A stretch of DNA of 64,000 bases, from NCBI GenBank assembly GCA_035626395.1, contig DASPNR010000026.1, positions 33,532 through 97,531 of the forward strand. The letters are read 5' to 3'. Numbering within the stretch: position 1 is the first letter of the stretch; every line of letters starts with the position of its first letter. The DNA comes from Candidatus Limnocylindrales bacterium. GTDB lineage: Bacteria; Desulfobacterota; Binatia; UBA1149; CAITLU01. Made by a program: the position numbers and the translations under genes. Below, piece by piece: positions 1-13,422 of the stretch. The notes beneath the pieces are model-generated. The model was not told where the DNA came from and did not search any database. It saw nothing but the letters and a program-made list of their open reading frames with translations.

Positions 1-357
1 CAGCACGCGCCGCTCGTCGGCGACGAAGCAGCGGCCGACCGGGCCCAGCTTGATGTACGAGCGGATGTCGGCGACGTTGCCGCCGCCGAAACGGCTGTCG
101 TTCAGCCGCTGGACCGTGTCGTACACGTACAGGCCTTCGGCTGCTTTGGACGTCGATTTGACGTGCCAGCTCTCCATCTTCAGCCCCAGTGCGGCACTGA
201 TGTGGCGAGCGAGCAAAGTCTTTCCGGTGCCGGGCTCGCCACGCAGGAGCAGCGGTCGCTGCAGTGCGATGGCGCAGTTGACGGCGTCGACGAGCGACTC
301 CGAGGCGATGTAGCCGTCGGTGCCTGTGAAGCGGTAGAAGGGTTGCTGGTCGGACAT
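1..357 (-). CDS. MoxR-family AAA+ ATPase, partial
   Basis: The gene is read from an ATG at 357 down to the window edge, so only the first 119 residues are present. The frame shows a Walker A motif GEPGTGKT near residues 40-47, after a segment that places it at the front of an AAA+ core, as in MoxR/RavA-type ATPases. These ATPases act as chaperones that load metal or cofactor or assemble partner proteins, often next to a VWA-domain gene; the expected partner would lie outside the window. The Walker B and sensor motifs are not in view, so the family call rests on the P-loop context alone. Confidence 0.75.
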   Translation of the reverse strand, partial: MSDQQPFYRFTGTDGYIASESLVDAVNCAIALQRPLLLRGEPGTGKTLLARHISAALGLKMESWHVKSTSKAAEGLYVYDTVQRLNDSRFGGGNVADIRSYIKLGPVGRCFVADERRVL

Positions 358-442
358 CGTATTCCTTTCAGAAGCAGGCAGCGTATCTCGAACGTCGGTG
401 GCTATGCGACATCCCGCGGCGGCCGCAAAAGCTCATGCCGCC

Positions 443-1606
443 CTAGAAGCCGAGGCTCTTGGCGATCACCTGTTTCATGACTTCGTCGGCGCCGCCGCCG
501 ATGGAAGCCAGGCGCGAATCGACGAACATGCGGCCCGCCGGGTTGTCGGTCAGGTAGCCGGCGCCGCCGTACATCTGCATGCAGGTGGTGGCGACGTACT
601 GCTGGGCCTCGATGCAGAAGATCTTCGCCATCGAGATTTCGCGCGTCGCATCCTCGCCGTCGATCCGCTTGCGCACGCATGCATAGCCGAGCTCGCGCGC
701 CGCCTGGATCCGAATCAGCATGTCGACGAACTTGAACTGGTTGACCTGAAACTTGGTCAGCGGCTTGCCGAACACGATTCGCTGCTGGCAGTAGTCGCGC
801 GTCTTTTCCCAGCAATCCATGGCGGCGGCGCTGGAGGCGAGAACGGCGATGAGGCGCTCGTCCTGAAACTGCACCATCTGCTGCTGAAAGCCGCGTCCGG
901 GATCGCCGATCGTGTTGGATATCGGGACGCGAACGTCCTCGAAATAGATCGTTCCCGTGTCCGAGCCCCAATTGCCGATCTTGTCGAGCAGCGTGTAGCT
1001 GATGCCGGGGGTGTCGGTCGGGACGATGATCTGGGTGAAGCCGCCGTAGCCGGCTTCGGGATCCGATACCGCCAGGAGGCAGAAGAAGTCGGCCGTGGCG
1101 GCGTTGGTGATGAAGGTCTTGGAGCCGTTGATCACCCAATCGTCGCCGTCGCGCACGGCACGCGTCCTGATCGCCGAGACGTCCGAGCCCGCCGTCGGCT
1201 CCGTGACGGCGATGGCGCCCACGGCCTCGCCGCGGATGGCGGGGGCTAGCCAGCGCTCCCGCAGTTCGTCCGAGCCGAACTGGGCGAGGGCAGGCGTGGC
1301 CATGTCGGTCTGAACGAAAATGCCCATGGCCACGCCGGCGTTGTCGCAGCAGCCGACCTCTTCGGCCAGGATCGCCGAGAAGCTCCAGTCCAGGCCGGCG
1401 CCGCCGAAGCGCGGGTCGTAGCGGATGCCGAGCATCCCCAGCTCGCCCATCTTCGGATACAGGCTCTTGTCGATACGGCCCATCTCGTCGAACTCGCGCG
1501 AGCGCGGGACGAGCTCCTCCTGGACGAATTTTCGGATGCTGGCGCGAAATGCGCGGTGCTCGGGCGTGGCGAACATCTCGTGTTCGCTGAAGATCTCGTT
1601 CGGCAT
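443..1606 (-). CDS. acyl-CoA dehydrogenase (long-chain type)
   Basis: A 387-residue FAD-dependent acyl-CoA dehydrogenase of normal family length, catalysing alpha,beta-dehydrogenation of an acyl-CoA in beta-oxidation or a related degradation. Visible signatures are VTEPTAGSDVSAI in the FAD/substrate region, the QR..FGKPL segment, and the C-terminal YGGAGYLTDNP..R motif. The C-terminal position that holds the catalytic Glu in medium-chain enzymes reads IGGGADEV here, without Glu. The segment FQDERLIAV (Glu about residue 250) matches the place where LCAD and isovaleryl-CoA-type enzymes carry their base. The start at 1606 fits the family N-terminus, but no strong Shine-Dalgarno site precedes it; an internal ATG at 1576 is the alternative. 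Confidence 0.9.
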   Translation of the reverse strand: MPNEIFSEHEMFATPEHRAFRASIRKFVQEELVPRSREFDEMGRIDKSLYPKMGELGMLGIRYDPRFGGAGLDWSFSAILAEEVGCCDNAGVAMGIFVQTDMATPALAQFGSDELRERWLAPAIRGEAVGAIAVTEPTAGSDVSAIRTRAVRDGDDWVINGSKTFITNAATADFFCLLAVSDPEAGYGGFTQIIVPTDTPGISYTLLDKIGNWGSDTGTIYFEDVRVPISNTIGDPGRGFQQQMVQFQDERLIAVLASSAAAMDCWEKTRDYCQQRIVFGKPLTKFQVNQFKFVDMLIRIQAARELGYACVRKRIDGEDATREISMAKIFCIEAQQYVATTCMQMYGGAGYLTDNPAGRMFVDSRLASIGGGADEVMKQVIAKSLGF

Positions 1607-1679
1607 GGCGCTTCGTACGCGAGGAAAAGGGGCTACGCAATGGCGGCGGCGGAGGCACCGCGGGAAGCGACCGGTGGTT

Positions 1680-1875
1680 GGCCGGCCGGCCTGCAAGGGG
1701 GTAACAGGCCGACCGGCCGAGCGTCCCGCTTTCGCGGAGCGCTGACCACCTGCCTCTCGCTTACGCGAGAGGCCAGCGCGCCGGTGCCGACCCCAAGGGG
1801 GTTAGAGTCGACGTCGGACGTGCATTGGTAGCGATGCGAAGCTGAAGCAATTGCAGTCGCATCGCAATCCTTTTT
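1680..1875. other. hairpin-rich spacer, possible structured RNA
   Basis: The 288-base gap between the cysteine-repeat gene and the acyl-CoA dehydrogenase holds no convincing gene but has five inverted repeats in under 200 bases. They are: 1680-1693 with 1705-1718 (14 bp, one G-U); 1726-1729 with 1734-1737; 1739-1744 with 1774-1779, enclosing 1753-1760 with 1765-1772 (8 bp perfect); 1790-1794 with 1798-1802; and 1831-1839 with 1857-1865 (9 bp perfect). On the minus strand two tetraloops read GUAA and GAAA. On the plus strand the last hairpin is followed after five bases by TTTTT (1871-1875). It could be a minus-strand leader or 3' end, or a plus-strand small RNA; I do not recognise a known riboswitch. 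Confidence 0.45.
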
Positions 1876-1894
1876 GTCATCCCACCGTTCACGG

Positions 1895-6376
<4,482 letters not shown>

Positions 6377-6867
6377 AACAACCCCCTTGCTTGCTGCAGC
6401 CGCCTACATCTTCATCAGATTTAGGCCGTGATAAAATTGACGAATGCATTCTTCACCCGGTGGCCAATTTTGCGCAAGCAGTTTTTGCCCCTGCCGCGCC
6501 CCACGGCGCTTTTGAGGAAGAATCGAGAACTTCAGAGCTTACGAACAAGTTGTAAGCACTGTTCACGTTTGTACGATTTTCTGGGGGGTTGCGTCTCCGC
6601 GTCTCTTGATGCTCAGCAAATTCGTCGTCAGTGGCGGGCGGCAAAAAAAATTTTGCTCGACCAAGAAAAGTGGTGCAGAGGGCGCGACTCAAACTGAGGG
6701 GAAGAGGGGGCGTCGCGAGCCGGGGCCGTGCGAGCAAGAATCGTCGGTGCGGTTGGTCGCCGAGCCGAGTGAACCGCCCGTAGCGGGCGCGGCGATGAGG
6801 CGAGGCTTCCGCGGCTTGGTAGAACGCGGCTTGCCATCGGGCCACGCCGCTCCCATCGTTGCCCGCC
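6377..6867. other. AT-richer intergenic region with divergent promoters
   Basis: A 491-base gap between two divergently transcribed genes, distinctly less GC-rich than its surroundings between about 6420 and 6660. It must carry the promoter of the large minus-strand gene. It contains a small hairpin (6537-6542 with 6552-6557), but I could not fix a -35/-10 pair with confidence. No gene is supported here. Confidence 0.5.
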
Positions 6868-7314
6868 ATGTCGACGAAGCCAGCGCCCGCCGCCGGAACC
6901 ACCAACCTCCATTTCGAGTGCACCCAGTGCGGAAAGTGCTGCTGGACGCGGGGCGAGTACGCCCACGTCTACGTCAATCGTGACGAGATGGAGACTCTGG
7001 CGTCGGCGCTGGGGGTCGGCGTGCGGGACTTCCGCGACCGATACACCGTGCGCGACGCCGACGGCTGGACCGAGCTGGATTTCCCCGGCGGCCGCTGTGT
7101 CTTTCTCGACCCCGACACGAAGCTCTGCACCGTCTACGAGTCCCGCCCCACGCAGTGCCGAACGTTTCCGGTCTGGCCCGAGCTCATCCGCCGCGGGCGC
7201 TGGACAGCCGAAGCGCGAAGCATCTGCGAAGGCGTTGGCCAGGGACCGGCATTCTCGGTGGCCGAGGTGCAGGCGAGGATTGCTGCGCAGAAGCTGGCCG
7301 ACGAAGCCGACTAA
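6868..7314 (+). CDS. YkgJ-family CxxCxxCC cluster protein
   Basis: A 148-residue small protein with the defining metal-binding motif CTQCGKCC (Cys 18, 21, 24, 25) and later cysteines in the LCTVYESRPTQCRTFP segment, as in YkgJ/PF03692 proteins. These proteins bind a zinc or iron-sulfur centre; their biochemical role is mostly unknown. The ATG at 6868 is preferred over a TTG nine bases upstream. The stop codon abuts the stop of the convergent ChaC-like gene with no spacer. A family-level call is safe; function is not. Confidence 0.85.
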   Translation: MSTKPAPAAGTTNLHFECTQCGKCCWTRGEYAHVYVNRDEMETLASALGVGVRDFRDRYTVRDADGWTELDFPGGRCVFLDPDTKLCTVYESRPTQCRTFPVWPELIRRGRWTAEARSICEGVGQGPAFSVAEVQARIAAQKLADEAD

Positions 7315-7866
7315 TCAGTCCCCGTGCCGCGGCGCCGTGTCCGGACAAAGCGTACGAAGGATGGTTTCCAGCTCGAAGACATGCTGGTCGTGTACGCCGA
7401 GCCGTCGCAGCGCAGCAGCGAGCTCGAGCACGTAATCGACGTTGGCGCCGCTGGGACCCCGGCAGCCTGCGATCTGCGAGGCGATCCGAGGCAGAGACGC
7501 GTCCCCGAGATAATGGGGATTGCTGGGCTCTGCGACATAAGCCGTTGCGAGAAGCCGCGCGCCCGAAGCCGTCGTGATCTCCAGCCTTTCTCTCCGGTAG
7601 CCGCCGCGCTCGCGCTCGTCGAGCATCTGCAGGACGGCGTGGGAGTCCCTTGCCGCGACGCAAAAGGCCACTCCCTCGCAGGTCATCGCCGCGGCCGGTA
7701 CCAGCGTGACGACGCGTCCGGGAGCGCCTGGCACGCCACGGTGGTCGGTGGACCCCTGCCAGAAGCGCCGCTGCCAGCCGTGCGCCACCGCCAGCATCGC
7801 GTCGCGATATGGGAACCCGGGCCTCCACATCAGCGAGCCATAGCCGAAGATCCAGCAGTCGTTCAT
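7315..7866 (-). CDS. ChaC-like gamma-glutamylcyclotransferase
   Basis: A 183-residue protein of the ChaC family, which cleaves glutathione into 5-oxoproline and Cys-Gly in the cytoplasm. The N-terminal FGYGSLMW is the substrate-binding YGSL motif, and LDERERGGY carries the catalytic glutamate in the form typical of ChaC. Length matches the family. It starts 8 bases downstream of the CorC-like gene's stop, so the two are probably co-transcribed. Glutathione specificity is inferred from family resemblance. Confidence 0.87.
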   Translation of the reverse strand: MNDCWIFGYGSLMWRPGFPYRDAMLAVAHGWQRRFWQGSTDHRGVPGAPGRVVTLVPAAAMTCEGVAFCVAARDSHAVLQMLDERERGGYRRERLEITTASGARLLATAYVAEPSNPHYLGDASLPRIASQIAGCRGPSGANVDYVLELAAALRRLGVHDQHVFELETILRTLCPDTAPRHGD

Positions 7867-7874
7867 CGATCCGT

Positions 7875-9164
7875 TCAGGCTTCGGTGCGCTCTTCGACGT
7901 CCTCTTCGTCGATCCTGCGGATGCGTACCTGGGTGATGCGACTGCCGGAGATGTCCACGACGACGATCTCGTAACCCGGCACGCGCACGCTCTCCCAGCG
8001 CCGCGGCGCCCGTCCGAGCTCGTTGAACACCAGTCCTGCCAGCGTGTCGCCACGCTCGGCATGGAGGCTCCAGCCTGTCTCGCGATTGAAGTCGAGCACC
8101 TTGACGCGTCCCAGCGCCTCGTAGTGGTCTTCGCCGAGGCGCCGGATGGTCAGCAGCTCCTCGCGATCGAACTCGTCGCGGATCTCGCCCACCAGCTCTT
8201 CGAGAATGTCCTCCTGCGTGACGATTCCGAGCGTGACGTTGAACTCGTCCTTGACGATGGCCATGTGCACGAAGGCGTGCTGCATGTCGGCGAGCAGCGG
8301 CAGGATGGGCTTGCGCTCGGGGACGCGCAGCACGTTCTTGAGGATGCCGCGCACGTCGGTACCGCCCTCCTGGACGAGCTTGACGAGATCCTTCAGGTGC
8401 ACGACGCCGAGAATGTGATCGATCGATCCCTCGTACACCGGGACGCGCGTGTAGCGCTCCTCGAGCATGCCGTCGAGGATCGCGGTAGCGGGCGTTTCGA
8501 TCGGAAATCCGGTGACTTCCGCGCGAGAGATCATGATATCCCTTACTGTCATCTGCGAGGCGCCGGCGGCCGCGCCGATGATCGCCGCCAGAGAGCCGGT
8601 CTGCGCGGAGGCCGGCTCGCCGCGCTGGGTCTGCCTGGCCAGGCGCAGGATCTCCTCGGTCGTGGTGGGAACGCCTGCACTGGCCCTGCCGCCGACCATT
8701 CTCTCCACCGCCGGGTCGATGAAGCGGTCGAACAGGATGTGCAGCGGCCGCAGGCTCTGGTGGATGAGGTAGAGCGGGATCGCCACGAACGTCGATGTGC
8801 CGCGAGGATGGTGGGCAGCCACGGCCTTGGGAAATACCTCGCCGGCGAGGAAGACGACGATCGTCATCACGATCGCCGACACCAGAACGCCGGCGTCCAC
8901 GCCCAGCAGGTCGACGGCGACGGCCGATGCCACCGAGGCCGCAAGGATGTTGGCGATGTTGTTGCCGAGAAGGATCGTAACGAGCAGCCGTGACGTCGAG
9001 GAAAGCAGATCGCGGATCGCCAGCGCTGCCGGTCCTTTCTGCGCCTGAATCTCCTCCTCCAGCTCATGCTCGCGCAGCCGCAGCAACGCGGTCTCGGCAG
9101 CTGAGAAGAATGCCGCCAGCGCCAGACATGCAAGAAGGATCAAGGACGCGGCGAAGATGCCCAT
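7875..9164 (-). CDS. CorC/HlyC-type CNNM transmembrane protein with CBS pair
   Basis: A 429-residue inner-membrane protein. The N-terminal DUF21/CNNM domain (about residues 1-180) has several hydrophobic segments and the FFSAAETALL start typical of the family. A tandem CBS pair follows (about 200-330, around MISRAEVTGFPIETP and VPVYEGSIDHILGVVHLKDL). A C-terminal CorC_HlyC domain completes it (about 340-420, EALGRVKVLDFNRETG). Members have been linked to magnesium or other cation efflux and are often loosely called hemolysins. The substrate cannot be read from the sequence. It precedes the ChaC-like gene in the same transcript. Confidence 0.9.
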   Translation of the reverse strand: MGIFAASLILLACLALAAFFSAAETALLRLREHELEEEIQAQKGPAALAIRDLLSSTSRLLVTILLGNNIANILAASVASAVAVDLLGVDAGVLVSAIVMTIVVFLAGEVFPKAVAAHHPRGTSTFVAIPLYLIHQSLRPLHILFDRFIDPAVERMVGGRASAGVPTTTEEILRLARQTQRGEPASAQTGSLAAIIGAAAGASQMTVRDIMISRAEVTGFPIETPATAILDGMLEERYTRVPVYEGSIDHILGVVHLKDLVKLVQEGGTDVRGILKNVLRVPERKPILPLLADMQHAFVHMAIVKDEFNVTLGIVTQEDILEELVGEIRDEFDREELLTIRRLGEDHYEALGRVKVLDFNRETGWSLHAERGDTLAGLVFNELGRAPRRWESVRVPGYEIVVVDISGSRITQVRIRRIDEEDVEERTEA

Positions 9165-9286
9165 GAGGGTGAACCGATTGTAGAAACGTGGCTGCTACCG
9201 ATGCAAAGCCACTGCGAACCATGCCACGACACCGGCGGCAAAAGCCGGTGCGACGATGACCGTGGAAGTGGATGCGATGTCTTTCG

Positions 9287-9372
<86 letters not shown>

Positions 9373-9397
9373 AGTGAGAAAAGCTGGAGCGCCGTTT

Positions 9398-10186
9398 CTA
9401 GGGAGCCCCAGGGGACTCGTCAACCGGCGCTGCCGCTCCACCAGGAGCCGGTGCAGGCTTGTCGGCCGGCGCGGCATCGGGCGCAGCAGCTGGCTTCGCG
9501 CGTGCATCAGGCGCGGGCGCTGCGGCGTTCGACGGCGGCGCCGCCGGTGCGGCTTCCGCAGGCGGCGTCGGTGCCGCGGGAGGTGCGGCGTTGCCCTCGG
9601 GATTCCCTGCTGGTGCAGCGGCGTCCTGCGCTGCACCACCGCTTGCCGGTGCATTGGCGCCAGGCGCAGGTGCATCGGGCGCCGGCGCTGCAGGAGCAGC
9701 ATCGGGCGCCGCTGGCGCGGCAGGCGGCGCTGCGGCATCCGGCGCGGCCGGCTGCGCAGGCGGTGCGCCATCGGCGGCATCGCCCGCGGGCTGCGCGGCT
9801 TTGGCAGCGTCCGAAGCCGGAGGCGCTTCGGCGCCGAATGGCGCATCGGTCTCGCCGCCGCCCGTTGCCGGAATGACGCCGGGCACTCCATCGGCGGGGG
9901 CCGTTTCGGCCTGCGGAGGAGCGGCGAGCGGCTCCGTCATCGCATCGAACACCGAGCCCTGCCGCGCCGACAGGACCGCCAGCAGCAGCGACGTGGCCAT
10001 GAACGTGATCGCCGTGGCCGTCGTCAGCCGAGCCAGCGGGTTGGCCGAGCTGCCCGAGCCGAACATGGGCGAGCTGGCGCCGCCGAAAGCCGCGCCCATG
10101 TCGGCGCCGCGTCCGGCCTGTAGAAGCACGACCAGGATCAGCACCAGGCATGCGATGACGTGAACGGCTACGAGAAGGACTGTCAC
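9398..10186 (-). CDS. secG: SecG translocase subunit with long Pro/Ala tail
   Basis: SecG is the small membrane subunit of SecYEG that assists protein export. The first ~80 residues are a standard SecG: two hydrophobic segments (about 3-23 and 55-75) around the conserved LQAGRGADMGAAFGG stretch. The remaining ~180 residues are an almost pure Pro/Ala low-complexity tail, making the protein 262 residues against the usual 75-120. The start is a GTG whose last two bases begin the tpiA stop (GTGA overlap), so translation is coupled to tpiA. The tail is in frame, with codon use like its neighbours. Confidence 0.88.
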   Translation of the reverse strand: MTVLLVAVHVIACLVLILVVLLQAGRGADMGAAFGGASSPMFGSGSSANPLARLTTATAITFMATSLLLAVLSARQGSVFDAMTEPLAAPPQAETAPADGVPGVIPATGGGETDAPFGAEAPPASDAAKAAQPAGDAADGAPPAQPAAPDAAAPPAAPAAPDAAPAAPAPDAPAPGANAPASGGAAQDAAAPAGNPEGNAAPPAAPTPPAEAAPAAPPSNAAAPAPDARAKPAAAPDAAPADKPAPAPGGAAAPVDESPGAP

Positions 10187-10947
10187 GATGGGAACTCCTG
10201 AAATTGGACGATGCGCAAAAAGTCATCGGCGGAAAGGCTGGCTCCGCCGACGAGCGCGCCATCGACGTCGGCACATGCCATGAGCTCGTCGACGTTGCCG
10301 GGCTTGACGCTGCCGCCGTAGAGAATGCGAACGGAATCGGCCACGTCGGGTGCGACGTCGCGCAGGATTGCCCGGATGTGGCCGTGGACTTCCTGCGCCT
10401 GCTCCGGTGTGGCCGTGCGGCCGGTACCAATGGCCCATACGGGCTCATACGCGATGACGAGCGTGGCCATGCCCTCGGCCGGCAGCTCGACGATGCCGTG
10501 CCGGACCTGCTTTTCGACCAGCGTCATCGTCTCGCCCGAGTCGCGCTGCGCCAGCGACTCGCCCACGCAGAGAATCGGCGCCAGTCCGCACGCGTGCGCC
10601 GCGGCGACCTTCTTGGCCACGGTGTAGTCGGTCTCGGCGAAGAATTGACGGCGCTCGGAGTGGCCGATGATGACGTACCGGCAGCCGGCGTCGATCAGCA
10701 TTGGCCCCGAAACTTCTCCGGTGAAGGCCCCGCTGGCTTCCCAGTACAGATCCTGTGCGCCGAGGGCGACGGCCGATCCGGAGACGACGTCGGCCACCGC
10801 CGGCAGCGCGACGAACGGCGGGGCCACCATGACCTCACGATCGTGCACGGCTCCGCATCCGGCCACGACCGCGGTGGCCAGCGCGCGAGCTTCGGCCGCG
10901 GTGCCGGCGTTGAGCTTCCAGTTGCCGGCCAGCAGAGGCTTTCTCAT
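10183..10947 (-). CDS. tpiA: triosephosphate isomerase
   Basis: A 254-residue enzyme interconverting dihydroxyacetone phosphate and glyceraldehyde 3-phosphate in glycolysis. Catalytic elements are visible: the N-terminal GNWKLN lysine, IIGHSERR (histidine), AYEPVWAIGTG (glutamate) and the phosphate-gripping LYGGSVKPGN loop. The ATG at 10947 overlaps the pgk stop as ATGA, and the stop overlaps the secG GTG. It is part of the gap-pgk-tpiA-secG operon. Confidence 0.97.
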   Translation of the reverse strand: MRKPLLAGNWKLNAGTAAEARALATAVVAGCGAVHDREVMVAPPFVALPAVADVVSGSAVALGAQDLYWEASGAFTGEVSGPMLIDAGCRYVIIGHSERRQFFAETDYTVAKKVAAAHACGLAPILCVGESLAQRDSGETMTLVEKQVRHGIVELPAEGMATLVIAYEPVWAIGTGRTATPEQAQEVHGHIRAILRDVAPDVADSVRILYGGSVKPGNVDELMACADVDGALVGGASLSADDFLRIVQFQEFPS

Positions 10948-12137
10948 GCGCAGCGTCCTTCCTTGGCGTCCAGTGCCGCGATGCCCGGCAGCACCTTGCC
11001 TTCCAGAAACTCGAGCGACGCGCCGCCGCCCGTCGAGATGTGCGTGATGTCGCCGGAGCGCCCCGATTGCGTCAGCGCCGCCACCGAATCGCCGCCGCCG
11101 ACGACGCTGTGCGCGTGCGAATCGCCCACGGCGTTGGCGACGGCAAGGGTCCCGGCGGCATAGGCGCTCCACTCGAACACGCCCATCGGACCGTTCCACA
11201 GCACCGTAGCGGCGCGCGAGAGGATGTCCGCGTACTGCTGTCGCGTGCGCGGGCCGATATCGAGGCCCATCCAGCCCTGCTGAATCGACTCGCCATCCGT
11301 GACGCTCGGCGGCGCCGACTCCTCGAACTTCTGCGCGATCACGTGATCGACCGGCAGCGCAACGCGCACGCCGCGCTCTTCCGCCTCGGCCAGCAGGTCG
11401 CGGGCCATGTCGAGACGGGCCTCTTCGACGCGCGAGGCGCCGACCTCGACGCCCCTGGCACGCAAGAACGTGTAGGCCATCGCTCCGCCGATGAGCAGAT
11501 CGTCGATGCGCGCCAGAAGGTTGCGCATGAGCGCGATCTTGTCGGAGACCTTCGCGCCTCCGACCACGGCCGCGAACGGCCGCGCCGGCGACTGCAGCAG
11601 CGTCGACAGCGCCCGCACCTCGGCGAAAAGCAGGAAGCCCGCGCCGGCATCGCCAACGTGTTCGACTATGCCGGCCGTGGAGGCATGGGCGCGATGCGCG
11701 GTGCCGAACGCGTCATTGACGTAGACGTCGCAGAGGCCGGCGAGCGCACGCGCGAACGCCGGATCGTTTGCCTCCTCCTCGGCGTGGAACCGCAGGTTCT
11801 CCAGCAGCACGACGTCCCCGGGAGCCATGGCCGCCACGTGCTGCTCGACAGTGGGACCGATGCAGTCCGGCAGCAGCGCCACCGGGCAGTCCAGGGCCGC
11901 GGCCAGCTCATGCGCCACCGGTCCCAGCGTCAGCTCCGGCTTGAACTTGCCGTCGGGGCGCCCGAGGTGCGAGGCGAGGATCAACTTGGCGCCGCGGCTG
12001 CGCGCGTAACGCACCGTCTCCAGCGCACCACGGATGCGCGTGGCGTCGGTGACCTTGCCGTCCTTGATCGGGACATTGAAGTCGACGCGGATGAAGACGC
12101 GCGCGCCCTGCAGCGCAAGCTGTTCGATGCTCTTCAA
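10944..12137 (-). CDS. pgk: phosphoglycerate kinase
   Basis: A 397-residue phosphoglycerate kinase making ATP from 1,3-bisphosphoglycerate. The N-terminal RVDFNVP motif, the substrate-binding HLGRPDG stretch, the conserved GGAKVSDK segment and the C-terminal GGGDSV and STGGGASLE(F)LEG nucleotide-binding motifs are all intact. Length is normal. It begins 19 bases after the gap stop and overlaps tpiA by four bases. Confidence 0.98.
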   Translation of the reverse strand: MKSIEQLALQGARVFIRVDFNVPIKDGKVTDATRIRGALETVRYARSRGAKLILASHLGRPDGKFKPELTLGPVAHELAAALDCPVALLPDCIGPTVEQHVAAMAPGDVVLLENLRFHAEEEANDPAFARALAGLCDVYVNDAFGTAHRAHASTAGIVEHVGDAGAGFLLFAEVRALSTLLQSPARPFAAVVGGAKVSDKIALMRNLLARIDDLLIGGAMAYTFLRARGVEVGASRVEEARLDMARDLLAEAEERGVRVALPVDHVIAQKFEESAPPSVTDGESIQQGWMGLDIGPRTRQQYADILSRAATVLWNGPMGVFEWSAYAAGTLAVANAVGDSHAHSVVGGGDSVAALTQSGRSGDITHISTGGGASLEFLEGKVLPGIAALDAKEGRCA

Positions 12138-12156
12138 GGCCGAAACTTCGACCGCC

Positions 12157-13161
12157 TCAGAGGCTCTTGGCGATCATCGCCGTGACGTCGCACATGCGAG
12201 CCGAGAAGCCCATCTCGTTGTCGTACCACGACAGGATCTTGGCGAAGCCGGGCTCGAGGACCTTCGTGATGTCCGCGTCGAAGATGGAGGAGTGGCGGTT
12301 TCCGTTGAAGTCCGACGACACCAACTGCTCCTCGCAGTACTGCAGGATGCCCTTGAGCGGGCCCTCGGCCGCCGCCTTGACCGCCGCATTGATTTCTTCC
12401 TTGCTCGGCCTCTTGTCGGTCTCGAAGACCAGGTCCACGACGGAGACATTGGGCGTGGGGACCCGAATCGCCATGCCGTCGAGCTTGCCCTTGAGCTCGG
12501 GCAGCACCAGGCCGACGGCCTTGGCCGCACCGGTCGTGGTCGGGATCATCGACAGGTTGGCGGCGCGGGCGCGGCGAAGGTCCTCGTGCGGGAGGTCCAG
12601 GATGCGCTGGTCGTTCGTGTAGCTGTGGACGGTGGTCATCATGCCGCGGCGCAGGCCGAAGCTCTCGTGCAGCACCTTGGCAACCGGGGCCAGGCAGTTG
12701 GTGGTGCAGGAGGCATTGGAGATGACGTGGTGCTGGGCCGGGTCGTAGCTCTGGTGGTTGACGCCGTAGCATACGGTAAGCTCGACGCCGCTGGCGGGCG
12801 CCGAGATGATGACTTTCCTGGCCCCCGCCTCCAGGTGCTGCGCCGCCTGCTCGCGCTTGGTGAACATGCCGGTGGACTCGACCACCACGTCCACGCCGAG
12901 TTCCTTCCACGGCAGTTCCTTCGGATTGCGCACCGACAGCACACGGACCGTCTTGCCGTCGACGGCGATGTCATTGCCCGAGACTTCGACGGTGGCGGGG
13001 AAGGCGCCGTGAACCGAGTCGTGCTTGAGCAGATGAGCCAACGTCTGCGCGCTGGTGAGGTCGTTGACGGCCACGATCTCGAACTCGCTTCGACCGAGCG
13101 CCGCGCGCAGCATGTTGCGACCGATTCTGCCGAAGCCGTTGACGCCGACTCGCATGCTCAT
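12157..13161 (-). CDS. gap: glyceraldehyde-3-phosphate dehydrogenase
   Basis: A 334-residue NAD-dependent type I enzyme. The N-terminal GVNGFGRIGR is the NAD-binding loop, and SNASCTTNC carries the catalytic cysteine (about residue 152). The first gene of the glycolytic operon. The ATG at 13161 is supported by GGAGG eight bases upstream; a second ATG two codons later is a possible alternative. The promoter must lie in the 261-base divergent gap shared with tolQ. Confidence 0.98.
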   Translation of the reverse strand: MSMRVGVNGFGRIGRNMLRAALGRSEFEIVAVNDLTSAQTLAHLLKHDSVHGAFPATVEVSGNDIAVDGKTVRVLSVRNPKELPWKELGVDVVVESTGMFTKREQAAQHLEAGARKVIISAPASGVELTVCYGVNHQSYDPAQHHVISNASCTTNCLAPVAKVLHESFGLRRGMMTTVHSYTNDQRILDLPHEDLRRARAANLSMIPTTTGAAKAVGLVLPELKGKLDGMAIRVPTPNVSVVDLVFETDKRPSKEEINAAVKAAAEGPLKGILQYCEEQLVSSDFNGNRHSSIFDADITKVLEPGFAKILSWYDNEMGFSARMCDVTAMIAKSL

Positions 13162-13353
13162 CCCTAAGTCCTCCCGATGTTTGGAACTTCTCTCTGTGAT
13201 TGTGGCAAGAGGCCGGATTTCCAGGGAAAAGTATGCGCGCTCTTCTCACGGCCCCGGCTGCAAGTCAAGGTGCCGGCAAGCGCGCGCAAGAGCCTCTGAG
13301 AGACCTCACTTGATGGTGCGCAACGCGCTCGTGCACCGTTTCGCGCGACAAAA

Positions 13354-13382
13354 TTGACAGCCTTCCACTCCGGGAATACCTT
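13354..13382 (+). promoter_or_regulatory. sigma70-type promoter of the tol operon
   Basis: A perfect -35 TTGACA (13354-13359) is followed after 17 bases by TACCTT (13377-13382). It points at tolQ, whose GTG lies about 40 bases downstream. The -10 is weak but position and spacing are right. Confidence 0.6.
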
Positions 13383-13422
13383 CGCCGCGGTGGCGTGAGC
13401 GGTGGATGCGGCAGCTCGTTAA

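Noticed and set aside
6637..6660. A-run with inverted repeat GCAAAA/TTTTGC as a terminator
   Set aside because: The stem is only 6 bp and AT-rich, with no upstream gene ending nearby on either strand.
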